This document shows positions 1-8,455 of a DNA stretch of 64,000 bases, in pieces. Position numbers and translations under genes: made by a program. A model generated the notes under the pieces. That model worked only from the letters and a program-made list of their open reading frames with translations, had not been told where the DNA came from and did no database searches. How positions within the stretch are numbered: position 1 is the stretch's first letter; every line of letters starts with the position of its first letter. This stretch comes from Chelatococcus caeni (GTDB taxonomy: Bacteria > Pseudomonadota > Alphaproteobacteria > Rhizobiales > Beijerinckiaceae): assembly GCF_014196925.1 (NCBI RefSeq), contig NZ_JACIEN010000004.1:310001-374000 (forward strand), in the 5' to 3' direction.

Positions 1-732
1 CGTCTTCTCCTTGAGATAGGCCGCGGCCGAGAAATGGTCGGCATGGGGATGGGTGTCGAGGATCCACTCGACCTCGTAGCCCTTCTCCCTGATGAAGGCG
101 AGGATGCGATCGGCGTTCTTCGAGGCCGTCTGGCCCGACTTCTCGTCGAAGTCGAAGACGGGATCGACGATCGCGCATTTCCTCGTCTGCGGGTCGGCAA
201 CGACATACTGGACCGACCAGGTGCGAGGATCGAAGAAGCCGGTCACTTCGGGTTGCTGCGCCATGGCTGTTCCTTTCCTGATACGCGTCTGAGGGCCGGT
301 GTCCGGCACGCCCCTTGTCGTCAGCCAGCCGACTGCGGCGGAGAGATCGAAGCCGCGCTCGGCCCCGAAGGGAACAAGATCGCACTTCGCCATCCGGCCA
401 TCGAGTACTTCGCCGATGGCCCAGAGCGTGAGGGAACGCGTCCCCGAGCGGCAGAAGGCGAGGACCGGGCCCCGGCTGGCGGCCAAGGCCCGCTGGAAGG
501 CCCGCACCGTGTCCTCGCCGATGTCGGTGCCGACAACCGGCAGGTGAATGCTGGCGAGCCCGGCCCGCCGCGCCGCCGTGGCGATCGCTTCAGCCTCCGG
601 CTGGCACGGAGCCTCGCCATCCGGCCTGTTGTTGACGATGGCCGCGAAGCCGGCGGCGGCGAGCGTTTCGACGTCCTCGGGCCGGATCTGCTCGCCGACG
701 GCAAGGGCTTCGGTGATCCAGACGCGCTTCAC
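1..732 (-). CDS. blh: Blh-type fusion: DUF442 phosphatase-like domain + MBL-fold persulfide dioxygenase-like domain (3' end cut by window)
   Basis: Reads without a stop from a GTG at 732 to the window edge, at least 244 codons. Residues 1 to about 130 form a DUF442/TIGR01244 domain with the PTP-like loop FCRSGTRS (CxxGxR). A short linker leads to an internal Met at 264, where many single-domain homologues would begin (MAQQPEVTGFF), and then an MBL-fold domain with the metal motif HPHADH. The order DUF442-MBL is that of Blh proteins encoded beside BigR, where the MBL half resembles the ETHE1 persulfide dioxygenase. The GTG overlaps the TGA of the DUF2892 gene (GTGA), so the two should be cotranslated. 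Expected role: cytoplasmic oxidation of glutathione persulfide during sulfide stress. I checked the frame codon by codon across the junction. Family assignment is strong; the missing C-terminus cannot be judged. Confidence 0.85.
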   Translation of the reverse strand, partial: MKRVWITEALAVGEQIRPEDVETLAAAGFAAIVNNRPDGEAPCQPEAEAIATAARRAGLASIHLPVVGTDIGEDTVRAFQRALAASRGPVLAFCRSGTRSLTLWAIGEVLDGRMAKCDLVPFGAERGFDLSAAVGWLTTRGVPDTGPQTRIRKGTAMAQQPEVTGFFDPRTWSVQYVVADPQTRKCAIVDPVFDFDEKSGQTASKNADRILAFIREKGYEVEWILDTHPHADHFSAAAYLKEKT

Positions 733-935
733 CTGCGCTCTCCCGTGACAGGACAGGTGTTGACGCCAAGGATCGTGTAGAGCGGGCAGACCGAGAACAG
801 GCCCGTCAGCAACGGAACGAAACCGAGGAGCCCCCACCAGCGCGCATCGCTTTCGACGAAGGCGGCGAGCGACAGCAGCGCGAGGCCGACGATGATCCGG
901 ACCGCCCGGTCGATGCCTCCGATATTCCTCGTCAT
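729..935 (-). CDS. DUF2892 small inner-membrane protein
   Basis: About 68 residues with two predicted membrane helices (IIVGLALLSLAAFV and WGLLGFVPLLTGLF) followed by CPLYTILGVNTCPV, the usual signature of DUF2892/YgaP-tail proteins. The frame is open back to an ATG at 962, but I prefer the ATG at 935 (MTRNIGG): an AAAGGG lies seven bases upstream and relatives start at this point. It sits between bigR and blh and overlaps blh by four bases. In other bigR loci similar membrane genes accompany blh; a role in handling sulfur species at the membrane is inference. Confidence 0.8.
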   Translation of the reverse strand: MTRNIGGIDRAVRIIVGLALLSLAAFVESDARWWGLLGFVPLLTGLFSVCPLYTILGVNTCPVTGERR

Positions 936-986
936 GATCATGCCCTTTCGCGTGAAGGCCATCGCCTTCGGTTGACACTTTCACGA

Positions 987-1014
987 TAACGATTGCGACT
1001 ATTTGCAATCGTTA
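987..1014. promoter_or_regulatory. Perfect inverted repeat, candidate BigR operator for the DUF2892-blh genes
   Basis: TAACGATTGC and its exact reverse complement GCAATCGTTA are separated by eight bases (GACTATTT). The repeat lies about 50 bases upstream of the DUF2892 start and downstream of bigR, in a locally AT-rich stretch, as expected for a dimeric ArsR-family site over a promoter. Assignment to BigR is inferred from position only. Confidence 0.5.
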
Positions 1015-1020
1015 AGGTAT

Positions 1021-1044
1021 AAAAAACCCCGCGCACCCGAGGGG
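1021..1044 (-). terminator. Weak Rho-independent terminator after bigR
   Basis: On the minus strand a CCCC...GGGG stem with a ten-base loop is followed directly by six T residues. It lies 80 bases beyond the bigR stop and just before the candidate operator, separating bigR from the DUF2892-blh unit. The stem is only four or five pairs, so it may be inefficient. Confidence 0.4.
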
Positions 1045-1123
1045 CGCAGGCCGGCGTCCCGTCTCGACGTCCCGCTCCGGCCGCGGCGGTCAGCACCACC
1101 GTCAGCCCACTCCGCAGTCCCGC

Positions 1124-1456
1124 TCAGCCCTCCGCGCCCGCGGCCTCCGGCACCTGAGGCTCGCAGAAGGACTGGTAGAGGGCGACCAGGATCGCCCGCG
1201 CCGGTTCGCTCTCGATCCGGTACCAGATCGTCTGCCCGTCCCGCCGGCCGGCGATCAGCCGGTCACGGCGCAGGAGCGCCAGGTGCTGCGACACGGTGGA
1301 GTCCCGGATACCCAGGAACTCCGCGAGCTGGCCGACCGACTTCTCCCCGTCGATGAGCTGGCACAGGATCAACAGGCGATGCCGGTTGGCCAGGGCCTTG
1401 AGAAGCTCGCTGGCCTCGTCCGCAGCCCGCTGCATGGTTTGGCTGTCGATGTTCAT
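1124..1456 (-). CDS. bigR: ArsR-family sulfide/persulfide-responsive repressor, BigR-like
   Basis: 110 residues with a winged helix: recognition helix near RDSTVSQHLALLRRD (51-65) and wing RRDGQTIWYR (71-80). Two cysteines, C32 in LLILCQLI and C98 in YQSFCEP, are 66 residues apart, the same spacing as the redox pair reported for BigR (C42/C108), so the persulfide switch is probably kept. There is no ArsR-type metal motif ELCVCDL. It sits upstream of a DUF2892-blh pair that BigR proteins normally control. Its own upstream region holds an AT-rich palindrome core ATTCGAAT at 1475-1482, 19 to 26 bases before the start, a plausible autoregulatory site. Confidence 0.85.
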   Translation of the reverse strand: MNIDSQTMQRAADEASELLKALANRHRLLILCQLIDGEKSVGQLAEFLGIRDSTVSQHLALLRRDRLIAGRRDGQTIWYRIESEPARAILVALYQSFCEPQVPEAAGAEG

Positions 1457-1570
1457 TGCTGCGAATCTACGATAATTCGAATATACGTGTCAAGACGAGA
1501 TTTGCATCGTCCCGATCACGCCGAGGGTAGCATCAGGACTGACGGGCCGGACGTTGTCCGCCCTCAACGT

Positions 1571-2419
1571 TCAGCCGCCTTTCATCGCGATGGGTTCTGC
1601 GAGGGCCGCGCGTGCCATCTCGCCCACGGCGAGCTCGATCGGCGCGCTCTCGCCGTCGCCGATCGCCCAGGCGGCCGACAGGCCGCACCAGGCGAGGATC
1701 CATTTGAGAAGCCTGCGCCGCTCGATCCGCGCAGCCTCGCTGACGATGGCGAGGCGGCGCGCGAAGATGTCGGGCCGCCGGGCGAGATGAATGGCCGGAT
1801 CGCCGAGATCCGGGTCGCAGAAGAGGATGGCATATTCGAAGCTGCGCTCGCCGACGAGGCGCTTGGGATCGATGGCGAGCCAGCCGCGCGCCCCGAAATC
1901 GAGGATATTGTCGTGGTGGAGGTCGCCGTGCAGCGCCGTGATCTCGCGCTCGGACGCCAGCACTGCCTCGGCCGCCGCGGCGGCATGGGCGAAGAAGCCG
2001 CCGTGGGCCCGTGCTGCGGGGAAAAGGGGTGCGAACCACTCCGCGAGCGGCACGAGGCCGTCCGGCAGATTGCCGCGCGGGGCGTGGAGCCTCGCGGCCA
2101 CCGCGCAGATGATCCGCGTCGCCTCATCGTCGCCGCCGTCGACGGCAAGGGGGAGAAGCGACCGGCTGCCCGGCGCCCGCTCCATGAGCAGCGCTCCGTC
2201 GGCGCGCGCCAGCACCCGCGCGGCACCGTCGCCGTCCCACCACTGCATGAGCCTGCCGCCATGCACCTCCTCGGCGTCGCGCGTCAGCTTGAGCATGGCC
2301 GGCACGCCATTCTGCAGCACGGGCAGGAGCAGGCTGGTATGCGTCATGACCGGCGGTCCGTCGGGGACAAGTCGCCAACGTTCGAGATATGCGGCGGGAA
2401 GCGGGGGTTCAGGTGACAT
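1571..2419 (-). CDS. Aminoglycoside/hydroxyurea antibiotic kinase family, APH(6)/StrB-like
   Basis: 282 residues from the chosen ATG (MSPEPPLPAA). The kinase core is visible: the catalytic loop ALHGDLHHDNIL, then GARGWLAIDPKRLVGE carrying the Mg-binding Asp, and a C-terminal CGLSAAWAIGD segment that lines up with StrB/APH(6) (CLSAAWN). The frame extends upstream to an ATG at 2470, but alignment with StrB favours 2419. There are no mobile-element signs, so it looks like a resident chromosomal homologue. True substrate unknown: many such enzymes phosphorylate small molecules other than streptomycin. Confidence 0.8.
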   Translation of the reverse strand: MSPEPPLPAAYLERWRLVPDGPPVMTHTSLLLPVLQNGVPAMLKLTRDAEEVHGGRLMQWWDGDGAARVLARADGALLMERAPGSRSLLPLAVDGGDDEATRIICAVAARLHAPRGNLPDGLVPLAEWFAPLFPAARAHGGFFAHAAAAAEAVLASEREITALHGDLHHDNILDFGARGWLAIDPKRLVGERSFEYAILFCDPDLGDPAIHLARRPDIFARRLAIVSEAARIERRRLLKWILAWCGLSAAWAIGDGESAPIELAVGEMARAALAEPIAMKGG

Positions 2420-2548
2420 CGAGGCAATGCCCATCCATGCAGCGGCCGAACGAGAGGCCGCAAATGGCATATACCCACGGCAAATGCGAGGGCCGGCAGG
2501 CGCGTGGAGCGCCGCCGAGCCCCCGAATCCGGAAGCCCGAACCGACGT

Positions 2549-3562
2549 CTACCAGTGCACCATCGGCAAGCCCGGCACCGGCGAGCGGAAATACGGGATC
2601 CTGTCCGCCCTCAGGCTGCCGATATAGACCGTCGACAGGTCGGGGCCGCCGAAGGTGATGCTGGCGAACCAGGGGGCGATGGTGCCGCCGGCCGCCAGCA
2701 TCAGCTCGGGTGTCGCCTCATCGCGCGCAAAGGCCGCCATCAGCGCCCTGCCCGCGGCGCTGTCGTTGTCGTCGTCGAGGAGGATGCGCAGGTCGCCCCC
2801 GGGCGTGATGGCGAAGATGCGGTCCGTCATCACATGGGTGCCCCAGAGATTGCCGAAGGCGTCGAAGGCGATGCCGTCGATGAAGGCGCCGTGATCGGTC
2901 GGGCCGAAGATCTCGCGGTCGCTGAGGCTGCCGTCGTCGCCGACGCGCAGGCGCGTGACGCGCCGTCCGCAGGTCTCGGCCACGTAGAGCCATTCCTCGC
3001 GCGCATCGAGCCTGATCTCATTGGTGAAATGGAAGCCGTCGGCGACAACACGCAATCGGCCGCGGTCGTAGAGGGCGATGAAGCCGTCGGCGATGTTGGG
3101 GCTGATCGCCCGCATCCAGTTCTTCACCCGTGTCGAGATCGTCAGCCACAGGCGGTCGCGGCTGTCGCGCAGGACGAAATTGACCTTGCCGATGGGCTCG
3201 CCGTCGATGCTGTCGACGAGGGTGCGCGTCTCGCCGTCGCGCGTCATCACCTCGAGGCAGTCGGTGCCGAAGTTGGAGATGACGATGTCGCCGTCGCGGG
3301 CGAAGGCGAGGCCGTTCGGCAGGGTGCCGGCGACGAAGCGGGTCTCCTCGTCGGCCGCCGTGGCGAAGCCCTCCGCGACGCGCTGGGTGACGAGGCGCTG
3401 CGTGCCGTCGGGCCGGATGTGCACGACGCCGCCGCGCGCATCCGCCGACCACAGCGAGCCGTCGCGCTCCGCAAGGATGCATTCGGGCCGCTGCAGCCCT
3501 TCGCCGACATAGCGGATGGCCGCGCGGTCGACGATGAAGCCGTCGATGGGGTTGGGGCGCAT
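2549..3562 (-). CDS. SMP-30/gluconolactonase-like beta-propeller lactonase
   Basis: 337 residues. Propeller motifs typical of SMP-30/LRE proteins occur in order: GEGLQRPECILAERDGSLW near the N-terminus, TLPNGLAFARDGDIVISNFG, LRVVADGFHFTNEIRLD, and GAFIDGIAFDAFGNLWGTH with the metal-binding D/N positions. No signal peptide, so probably cytoplasmic. The start ATG follows the BKACE stop by 11 bases and has a GAGG eight to nine bases upstream. As the last gene of the TRAP-cyclase-BKACE operon it may open a lactone intermediate; the substrate is unknown. Confidence 0.8.
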   Translation of the reverse strand: MRPNPIDGFIVDRAAIRYVGEGLQRPECILAERDGSLWSADARGGVVHIRPDGTQRLVTQRVAEGFATAADEETRFVAGTLPNGLAFARDGDIVISNFGTDCLEVMTRDGETRTLVDSIDGEPIGKVNFVLRDSRDRLWLTISTRVKNWMRAISPNIADGFIALYDRGRLRVVADGFHFTNEIRLDAREEWLYVAETCGRRVTRLRVGDDGSLSDREIFGPTDHGAFIDGIAFDAFGNLWGTHVMTDRIFAITPGGDLRILLDDDNDSAAGRALMAAFARDEATPELMLAAGGTIAPWFASITFGGPDLSTVYIGSLRADRIPYFRSPVPGLPMVHW

Positions 3563-3573
3563 CACGGCCAACC

Positions 3574-4551
3574 TCAGAAGCCGACCCTGTCGCCGCCCTT
3601 CAGCGCGAGCATCTCGCGCGCCTCTGCCGGCGTCGCGATGTCGAGGCCGAGTTCCTCGAGGATGCGGCGGATCTTCGCCACCTGCTCGGCATTGCTCGCG
3701 GCGAGCTTGCCCTTGCCGATATAGAGGCTGTCCTCGAGGCCGACGCGCACCGAGCCGCCGAGCATCGCCGCCTGGGTGGCGAAGGGGATCTGGTGGCGTC
3801 CCGCGGCCAGCACCGACCAGCGGTAGTCGTCGCCGAAGAGCTTGTCCGCCGTGCGCTTCATGAAGGAGAGGTTGTCCGGATCGGCGCCGATGCCGCCGAG
3901 GATGCCGAAGATCATCTGGATGAAGAACGGCGGCTTGAGGAGCCCCCGGTCGACGAAATGAGCGACGTTGTAGAGATGGCCGACGTCGTAGCACTCGTGC
4001 TCGAAGCGCGTGCCGTGCTCCTCGCCGAGCATCTTCAGGATGCGCTCGATATCGCGGAAGGTGTTGCGGAAGATGAAGTCGTCCGTGCCGCGCAGATAGG
4101 GCTCCTCCCAGTCGAACTTCCAGCTCTTGTAGCGGTCGGCGAGCGGATAGATGCCGAAGTTCATCGAGCCCATGTTGAGCGAGCACATCTCGGGCCGTGC
4201 CTGGAGCGGAGCGGCGAGACGCTGCTCGACCGTCATGTTGAGGCCGCCGCCGGTGGTGATATTCACCACCGCGTCCGTCGCCTGCTTGATGCGCGGCAGG
4301 AACTGCATGAACACGGCCGGATCCGGCGTCGGGCGCCCGTCCTCCGGGTCGCGGGCGTGCAGGTGGAGGATGGCGGCGCCCGCCTCTGCCGCGGCGATCG
4401 CCTGTTCGGCGATGTCCTGCGGGCGATACGGCAGGGCGTCCGACATCGTGGGCGTATGAATGCCGCCCGTCACCGCGCAGGTGATGATGACCTTGGCGGC
4501 GGCCTTCTTCGCCGGAGTGGCTGTCTGCTGCGGCGTTGTCTGCTGCGACAT
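3574..4551 (-). CDS. BKACE family beta-keto acid cleavage enzyme (DUF849)
   Basis: 325 residues. After a 20-residue Ala/Thr/Gln-rich leader comes VIITCAVTGGIHTPTMS and the zinc motif ILHLHARDPEDGRPT, both hallmarks of DUF849 enzymes such as 3-keto-5-aminohexanoate cleavage protein. FIQMIFGILGGIG, GRHQIPFATQAAMLGG and VRVGLEDSLYIGKGKLA complete the TIM-barrel signature. Known members condense a beta-keto acid with acetyl-CoA to give acetoacetate plus a new CoA thioester. The start has GAGGA upstream and lies 29 bases after the cyclase stop. The keto acid used here is not evident; neighbours suggest a catabolic operon fed by the TRAP transporter. Confidence 0.9.
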   Translation of the reverse strand: MSQQTTPQQTATPAKKAAAKVIITCAVTGGIHTPTMSDALPYRPQDIAEQAIAAAEAGAAILHLHARDPEDGRPTPDPAVFMQFLPRIKQATDAVVNITTGGGLNMTVEQRLAAPLQARPEMCSLNMGSMNFGIYPLADRYKSWKFDWEEPYLRGTDDFIFRNTFRDIERILKMLGEEHGTRFEHECYDVGHLYNVAHFVDRGLLKPPFFIQMIFGILGGIGADPDNLSFMKRTADKLFGDDYRWSVLAAGRHQIPFATQAAMLGGSVRVGLEDSLYIGKGKLAASNAEQVAKIRRILEELGLDIATPAEAREMLALKGGDRVGF

Positions 4552-4580
4552 GGGACGTGTCCTCGTTCTAGCGGGCCTCA

Positions 4581-5357
4581 TCAGTCCTCGAAGATCGCGA
4601 CGGCGCGCGTGAAACCGGCGGAGGCGCCGCGGATCTTGAAGGGGAAGCAGGCGATGGTGAAACCGGTGGGCGGCAGCTGGTCGAGGTTCGCCAGCTTCTC
4701 GATGTGGCAATAGGCCCGCTCCATCCCGGCGCGGTGCCCCTCCCAGATGATCGAGGGGTCGTGCTCGACGGCGAAGCGCCTTGCCGTGTGCACGAAGGGC
4801 GCATCCCAGCTCCAGGCATCGGTGCCGGTGATGCGCACGCCCCGCTCCGTCAGATAGAGCGTCGCCTCGCGCCCCATGCCGCAGCCGGAGGAGACGTAGT
4901 CCGCCTCGCCGTAGCGCGCGCCGGCCGAGGTGTTGACGACGACGATGTCGAGCGGGCGCAGCCGATGGCCGATGCGGGCGAGCTCCGCCTCCACCTCGGC
5001 GGCGCTGACGACATGGCCGTCCGGCAGGTGGCGGAAGTCGAGCTTCACGCCCGGGTTGAAGCACCATTCGAGCGGCACCTCGTCGATGGTGATGGCCCGC
5101 TTGCCGCCGTCCATGGTCGAATGGAAATGGTAGGGCGCGTCGAGGTGGGTGCCGTTGTGGGTGGAGATCGCGAGCCGCTCGATGGCCCAGCCCTCGCCGC
5201 CCGGCAGGTCGTCGACGGTGGCGCCGGGGAAGAAGCCCGCCATGTCGGCGGCCGTCGCGCGGTGGTCGAGATAGTCGATCGACGGCAGGTGGCCCGGCGG
5301 GTCCGAGGCGATGCCGGTCTCGAGGGCGACGGAAAGGTCGACGATGCGTCGGGCCAT
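4581..5357 (-). CDS. Cyclase family protein (metal-dependent, kynurenine formamidase-like)
   Basis: 258 residues of the PF04199 cyclase family. The metal-binding motif [14 protein letters not shown] (HxGTHxDxPxH) is at about residues 65-78. Later conserved stretches are [21 protein letters not shown]-type RITGTDAW, and IWEGHRAG. Such enzymes hydrolyse amides or cyclic esters (kynurenine formamidase, isatin hydrolase) or act in polyketide cyclisation. Here it sits between TRAP permease genes and BKACE, with 29-base gaps on both sides and AGGGA before the start. A hydrolytic step in breakdown of the imported compound is likely, but the substrate is unknown. Confidence 0.85.
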   Translation of the reverse strand: MARRIVDLSVALETGIASDPPGHLPSIDYLDHRATAADMAGFFPGATVDDLPGGEGWAIERLAISTHNGTHLDAPYHFHSTMDGGKRAITIDEVPLEWCFNPGVKLDFRHLPDGHVVSAAEVEAELARIGHRLRPLDIVVVNTSAGARYGEADYVSSGCGMGREATLYLTERGVRITGTDAWSWDAPFVHTARRFAVEHDPSIIWEGHRAGMERAYCHIEKLANLDQLPPTGFTIACFPFKIRGASAGFTRAVAIFED

Positions 5358-5386
5358 GGCTTGACGTCCCTGGTGCGTTCTTGAGG

Positions 5387-6697
5387 TCAGCGTCCGACGA
5401 GGCCCGTGGCGAGACCCGGAAAGACGAGGATAAGGGCGATGACGGCGAGCATGATCGCCGCGAAGGGCGCCGATCCGGCGAAGATCTCGCCGAGCTTGAG
5501 CGTCCTGTCCGGCGAGGTGCCCTTGATGACGTAGACGGACAGGCCGAAGGGCGGCGTCAGCAGGCCGACCTCGACGGCGAGCACGGTGATGATGCCGAAC
5601 CAGATCGGGTCGATGGCGAGCGCCTTCATGATCGGCATGAAGAGCGGGATGACGATGAGCATGATGGAGGAGCTGTCGAGCAGCATGCCCATGGCGATGA
5701 CGAGGGCGACATAGGCGAGGACGATGCCCCAGTAGCCGATGTCGCTCGCCGCGATCATCCCGCTCAACGCCTCCGGCAGGCCGCTCAGCGACAGCATGCG
5801 CGAATACATGCTGGCGGCGATGATGAGGAAGCAGATGGCCGCCGTCACCTGGCCGGTGTCGGTCAGTACGCGCCAGATGCGCCCGGGCGGCAGGGCGCGG
5901 CGGGCAAAGCCGATGAGGACGGCGCCGAGCGCGCCCACGGCGCCGGCCTCCGTCGGCGTGAAGAAGCCGCCGTAGATGCCGCCGAGCACGAGCGCGATGA
6001 GGAGGACGATGGGCGCCGCCTTGCCCGTCATCGCGATGGCCGAGAGCGGCGTCACCTCCTCCGAGATCTCGCCGCCGGCGAAGGCGGGCCAGCGCCGCGC
6101 CATCACATAGACGCCGATGCCGAAGGCGATGGCGAGAATGATGCCCGGCACCACCCCGGCGAGGAAGAGGTCGCCGACCGACTGTTCCGTCAGCACGCCG
6201 TAGAGGATGAGCAGCAGGCTCGGCGGGATGAGCATGCCGAGCACGGAGCTGCCGGCGACAATGCCGTAGGCGAAGCGCTTAGAATAGCCGTGCCGCAGCA
6301 TCTCCGGCACGGCGACGCGCGTGAACACGGCGGCCGAGGCGATGGAGATGCCCGTGATCGCGGCGAAGATCGCATTGGCGCCGACGGTGGCGATGCCGAG
6401 CCCGCCCTTCACGCGCCCTATCAAACGATTGGCGACGTCGAAGGCGTCGCGCCCGATATCGGCCTGCGAGACGACGAAGCCCATGAGCACGAAGAGCGGC
6501 ACGACGCCGAAGATGTAGGATTCGATCGATTCCGTCGCGGCGAGCGCCAGCATGCGCCCCGACACGGCCATGTTGCCCTTCATGGCGAAGACGCCGAGGA
6601 AGGAGCACAGCGCGAGCGCCATGGCCACGTGCATGCCGGCATAGATGAGGCCGATCATGCCGACGAGCGCGAGGGCGCCGATGGCGAGGTCGCTCAT
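5387..6697 (-). CDS. TRAP transporter large permease, DctM type
   Basis: 436 residues with about twelve hydrophobic segments. Family signatures include [66 protein letters not shown], and [18 protein letters not shown]. The ATG overlaps the dctQ stop by four bases (ATGA), typical of coupled TRAP subunits. It forms the ion-driven import channel with DctQ and DctP; the associated enzymes imply an organic acid or lactone substrate. Confidence 0.95.
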   Translation of the reverse strand: MSDLAIGALALVGMIGLIYAGMHVAMALALCSFLGVFAMKGNMAVSGRMLALAATESIESYIFGVVPLFVLMGFVVSQADIGRDAFDVANRLIGRVKGGLGIATVGANAIFAAITGISIASAAVFTRVAVPEMLRHGYSKRFAYGIVAGSSVLGMLIPPSLLLILYGVLTEQSVGDLFLAGVVPGIILAIAFGIGVYVMARRWPAFAGGEISEEVTPLSAIAMTGKAAPIVLLIALVLGGIYGGFFTPTEAGAVGALGAVLIGFARRALPPGRIWRVLTDTGQVTAAICFLIIAASMYSRMLSLSGLPEALSGMIAASDIGYWGIVLAYVALVIAMGMLLDSSSIMLIVIPLFMPIMKALAIDPIWFGIITVLAVEVGLLTPPFGLSVYVIKGTSPDRTLKLGEIFAGSAPFAAIMLAVIALILVFPGLATGLVGR

Positions 6698-7269
6698 GGG
6701 CGCGCCTCCTCGATGCTGCCCAGCCCTGCGGCGAAGAGCGCCGCGCGCCCCGCGCGCATCAGGAACTGCAGGCCGAGCGCCACCGTGCCGACGAGCATGA
6801 CGAGCCGCACCGGCCAGATCGGGGCGGTGAAGTCGCCGATGGCGCCGACGAAGGTGTTGCGGGTGTAGGCGCGCTCGAAGAGCGGCATCAGTCCGTTGAA
6901 GAGCACGATGCACAAGCCGACGGCGAGAAGGCAGTAGATGACCTCGAGCCCGGCCCTGAGGCGCGGGGGCAGGCTTTCGATGAGGATCCCCGCGCGCGTC
7001 AGGCCGCCGAGCCTGAGGGCGTGCGGCACCTGCAGGAAGACGATGGCGACGATGGACATGGCGACGAGTTCCGGCACGCCGGAGATCGGTGCGTTGAACA
7101 ATGCCCGGGAGAGGACGTCGGCATTGATGGCGAGCATGACGGCGACGATGAGCAACGTGCCGGCGGCATTCAGCACGGCAGTCGCCGCATCGAGCATGCG
7201 CACGAGGAATGCCCCGGCAAAGGGCAGGTCCTCGGCCCTGCCCTCGGCCCCTTCGACGGTCTCGGCCAT
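6694..7269 (-). CDS. TRAP transporter small permease, DctQ type
   Basis: 191 residues from the chosen ATG (MAETVEGAEG), which has AGGAGG seven bases upstream; a longer frame to 7320 lacks such a site. An acidic N-terminus of about 25 residues precedes four membrane segments; the stretch NADVLSRALFNAPISGVPELVAMSIVAIVFLQVPHALR is the usual DctQ core. It overlaps dctM by four bases and follows dctP by 60 bases. It bridges DctP and DctM in the inner membrane. Confidence 0.92.
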   Translation of the reverse strand: MAETVEGAEGRAEDLPFAGAFLVRMLDAATAVLNAAGTLLIVAVMLAINADVLSRALFNAPISGVPELVAMSIVAIVFLQVPHALRLGGLTRAGILIESLPPRLRAGLEVIYCLLAVGLCIVLFNGLMPLFERAYTRNTFVGAIGDFTAPIWPVRLVMLVGTVALGLQFLMRAGRAALFAAGLGSIEEARP

Positions 7270-7329
7270 GGATCGACCTCCTTGCGGGCGACAGCCGGCG
7301 CGCTCATCCGCGCCGGCCATCCCGGGCCG

Positions 7330-8385
7330 TCAGTTCTTGCCCCAGTCGCGAGCCGGGGCGGCGCCGCCGTTGCGGACGGCCTGCATGTACCGCTCCAGCA
7401 CCTCGGCAGCCGGCAGCTTCTGCTGTTGCAGCTCCATCACCCAGGCCGTCGTCGGGTTCTCCATCACCTTGACGTAGGCCGCCTTCAGCGCCTCGGAATC
7501 GGCATTGATGATGCCGCCGTTGGCGGCCAGGTCCTTCAGCGCCTGCTCGGTCGCCTTGCGCAGGTCGTCGAGATAGGCCTTCTCGAAGGCATCCGCGCCG
7601 GCGATGAGCGCCTTCTGCAGGGCTTCGGGCTGCGCCTCCCACCAGTCGCGGTTGGCGGCGATGCCGCCGGAATACTGGGCGCCGTAGCCGATACGCGTGA
7701 TGTGCGGCGCCACCTCCTGGATCTTGGCGGGGACAGCGGCCGTGGCGAAGGTGACGACGCCGTCGTAGAGCCCGGTCTGCAAAGCGTTATAATATTCGGT
7801 CAGGTTGCCGGCGACGCCGACGGCGCCTGTGCCCTTCATCCAGTTCACCGAGGGGCCGGGCGTGCCGATCTTGCGGCCCTTGAGATCGTCCACGCTCTTG
7901 ATGGGGAACTTGGTGAAGAGCAGGTAGTCGTCGAGGCCGAAGCCGCCGCCGAGATAGACGAGGTCGTTGTCTTCCCACGCCTTCATCATGGCGGGGACCT
8001 CCTTCTGCACCACCTGCACCGCCTCGGTGACGACGCCGGGGTCGGTGGAGACGAAGGGGGTGTAATAGGTCACGTTCTGCAGGGGCAGCTTGGCCGGCTC
8101 GAAGATGGTCGGCACGAGCGCGATGTCGGCCACGCCCTCCTGGGTCGCCTCCAGCTCCTCGCCCACCTTGGCGAGCGAGCCGCCGTACTGCTGCTTCCAG
8201 TTGACGGTGATGCCGGAGCCTTCGAGCGCCTTGTCGACGGCGGGCACGAAGGTCTGCTGCAGGTGCTTGACCCAGCGGAACACCGGCGGGTGGCCGTTGA
8301 CGAGCGTGATGGTGACGGTCTCGGCCTGCGCCAGCGAGGCGGAGGCGATAAGGGCCGCGAGCGCGGCAGCTGACAACATACGCAC
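7330..8385 (-). CDS. TRAP transporter substrate-binding protein, DctP type
   Basis: 351 residues with a Sec signal peptide (cleavage near SLAQA-ET). The mature part begins with TVTITLVNGHPPVFRWVKHLQQ and has the DctP-family segment LKGRKIGTPGPSVNWMKGTGA plus GLYDGVVTFATAAVPAK. The arginine used for carboxylate contact in many DctPs is probably in KGRKIGTPG, so an acidic ligand is plausible. I chose the GTG at 8385 because GGAGGAG lies nine bases upstream; the ATG at 8379 would be 15 bases away. First structural gene of the operon, downstream of tetR. Confidence 0.92.
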   Translation of the reverse strand: MRMLSAAALAALIASASLAQAETVTITLVNGHPPVFRWVKHLQQTFVPAVDKALEGSGITVNWKQQYGGSLAKVGEELEATQEGVADIALVPTIFEPAKLPLQNVTYYTPFVSTDPGVVTEAVQVVQKEVPAMMKAWEDNDLVYLGGGFGLDDYLLFTKFPIKSVDDLKGRKIGTPGPSVNWMKGTGAVGVAGNLTEYYNALQTGLYDGVVTFATAAVPAKIQEVAPHITRIGYGAQYSGGIAANRDWWEAQPEALQKALIAGADAFEKAYLDDLRKATEQALKDLAANGGIINADSEALKAAYVKVMENPTTAWVMELQQQKLPAAEVLERYMQAVRNGGAAPARDWGKN

Positions 8386-8455
8386 GGTTGACGTCTCCTC
8401 CTGAGGGATGGCGCCGGTTCGATCCGGTCTTCGGTTTGGGCTGAAACGGGTGTGG

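Noticed and set aside
264-264. blh as two separate genes, with the MBL gene starting at the ATG at 264
   Set aside because: No stop codon exists between 732 and 264 in that frame, and DUF442-MBL fusions beside bigR are known; an internal start cannot be excluded but is not needed.
2549-4186. A single 545-residue minus-strand protein
   Set aside because: The first 200 residues are an off-frame reading of the BKACE gene; the SMP-30 gene starts at the ATG at 3562 with a ribosome site.
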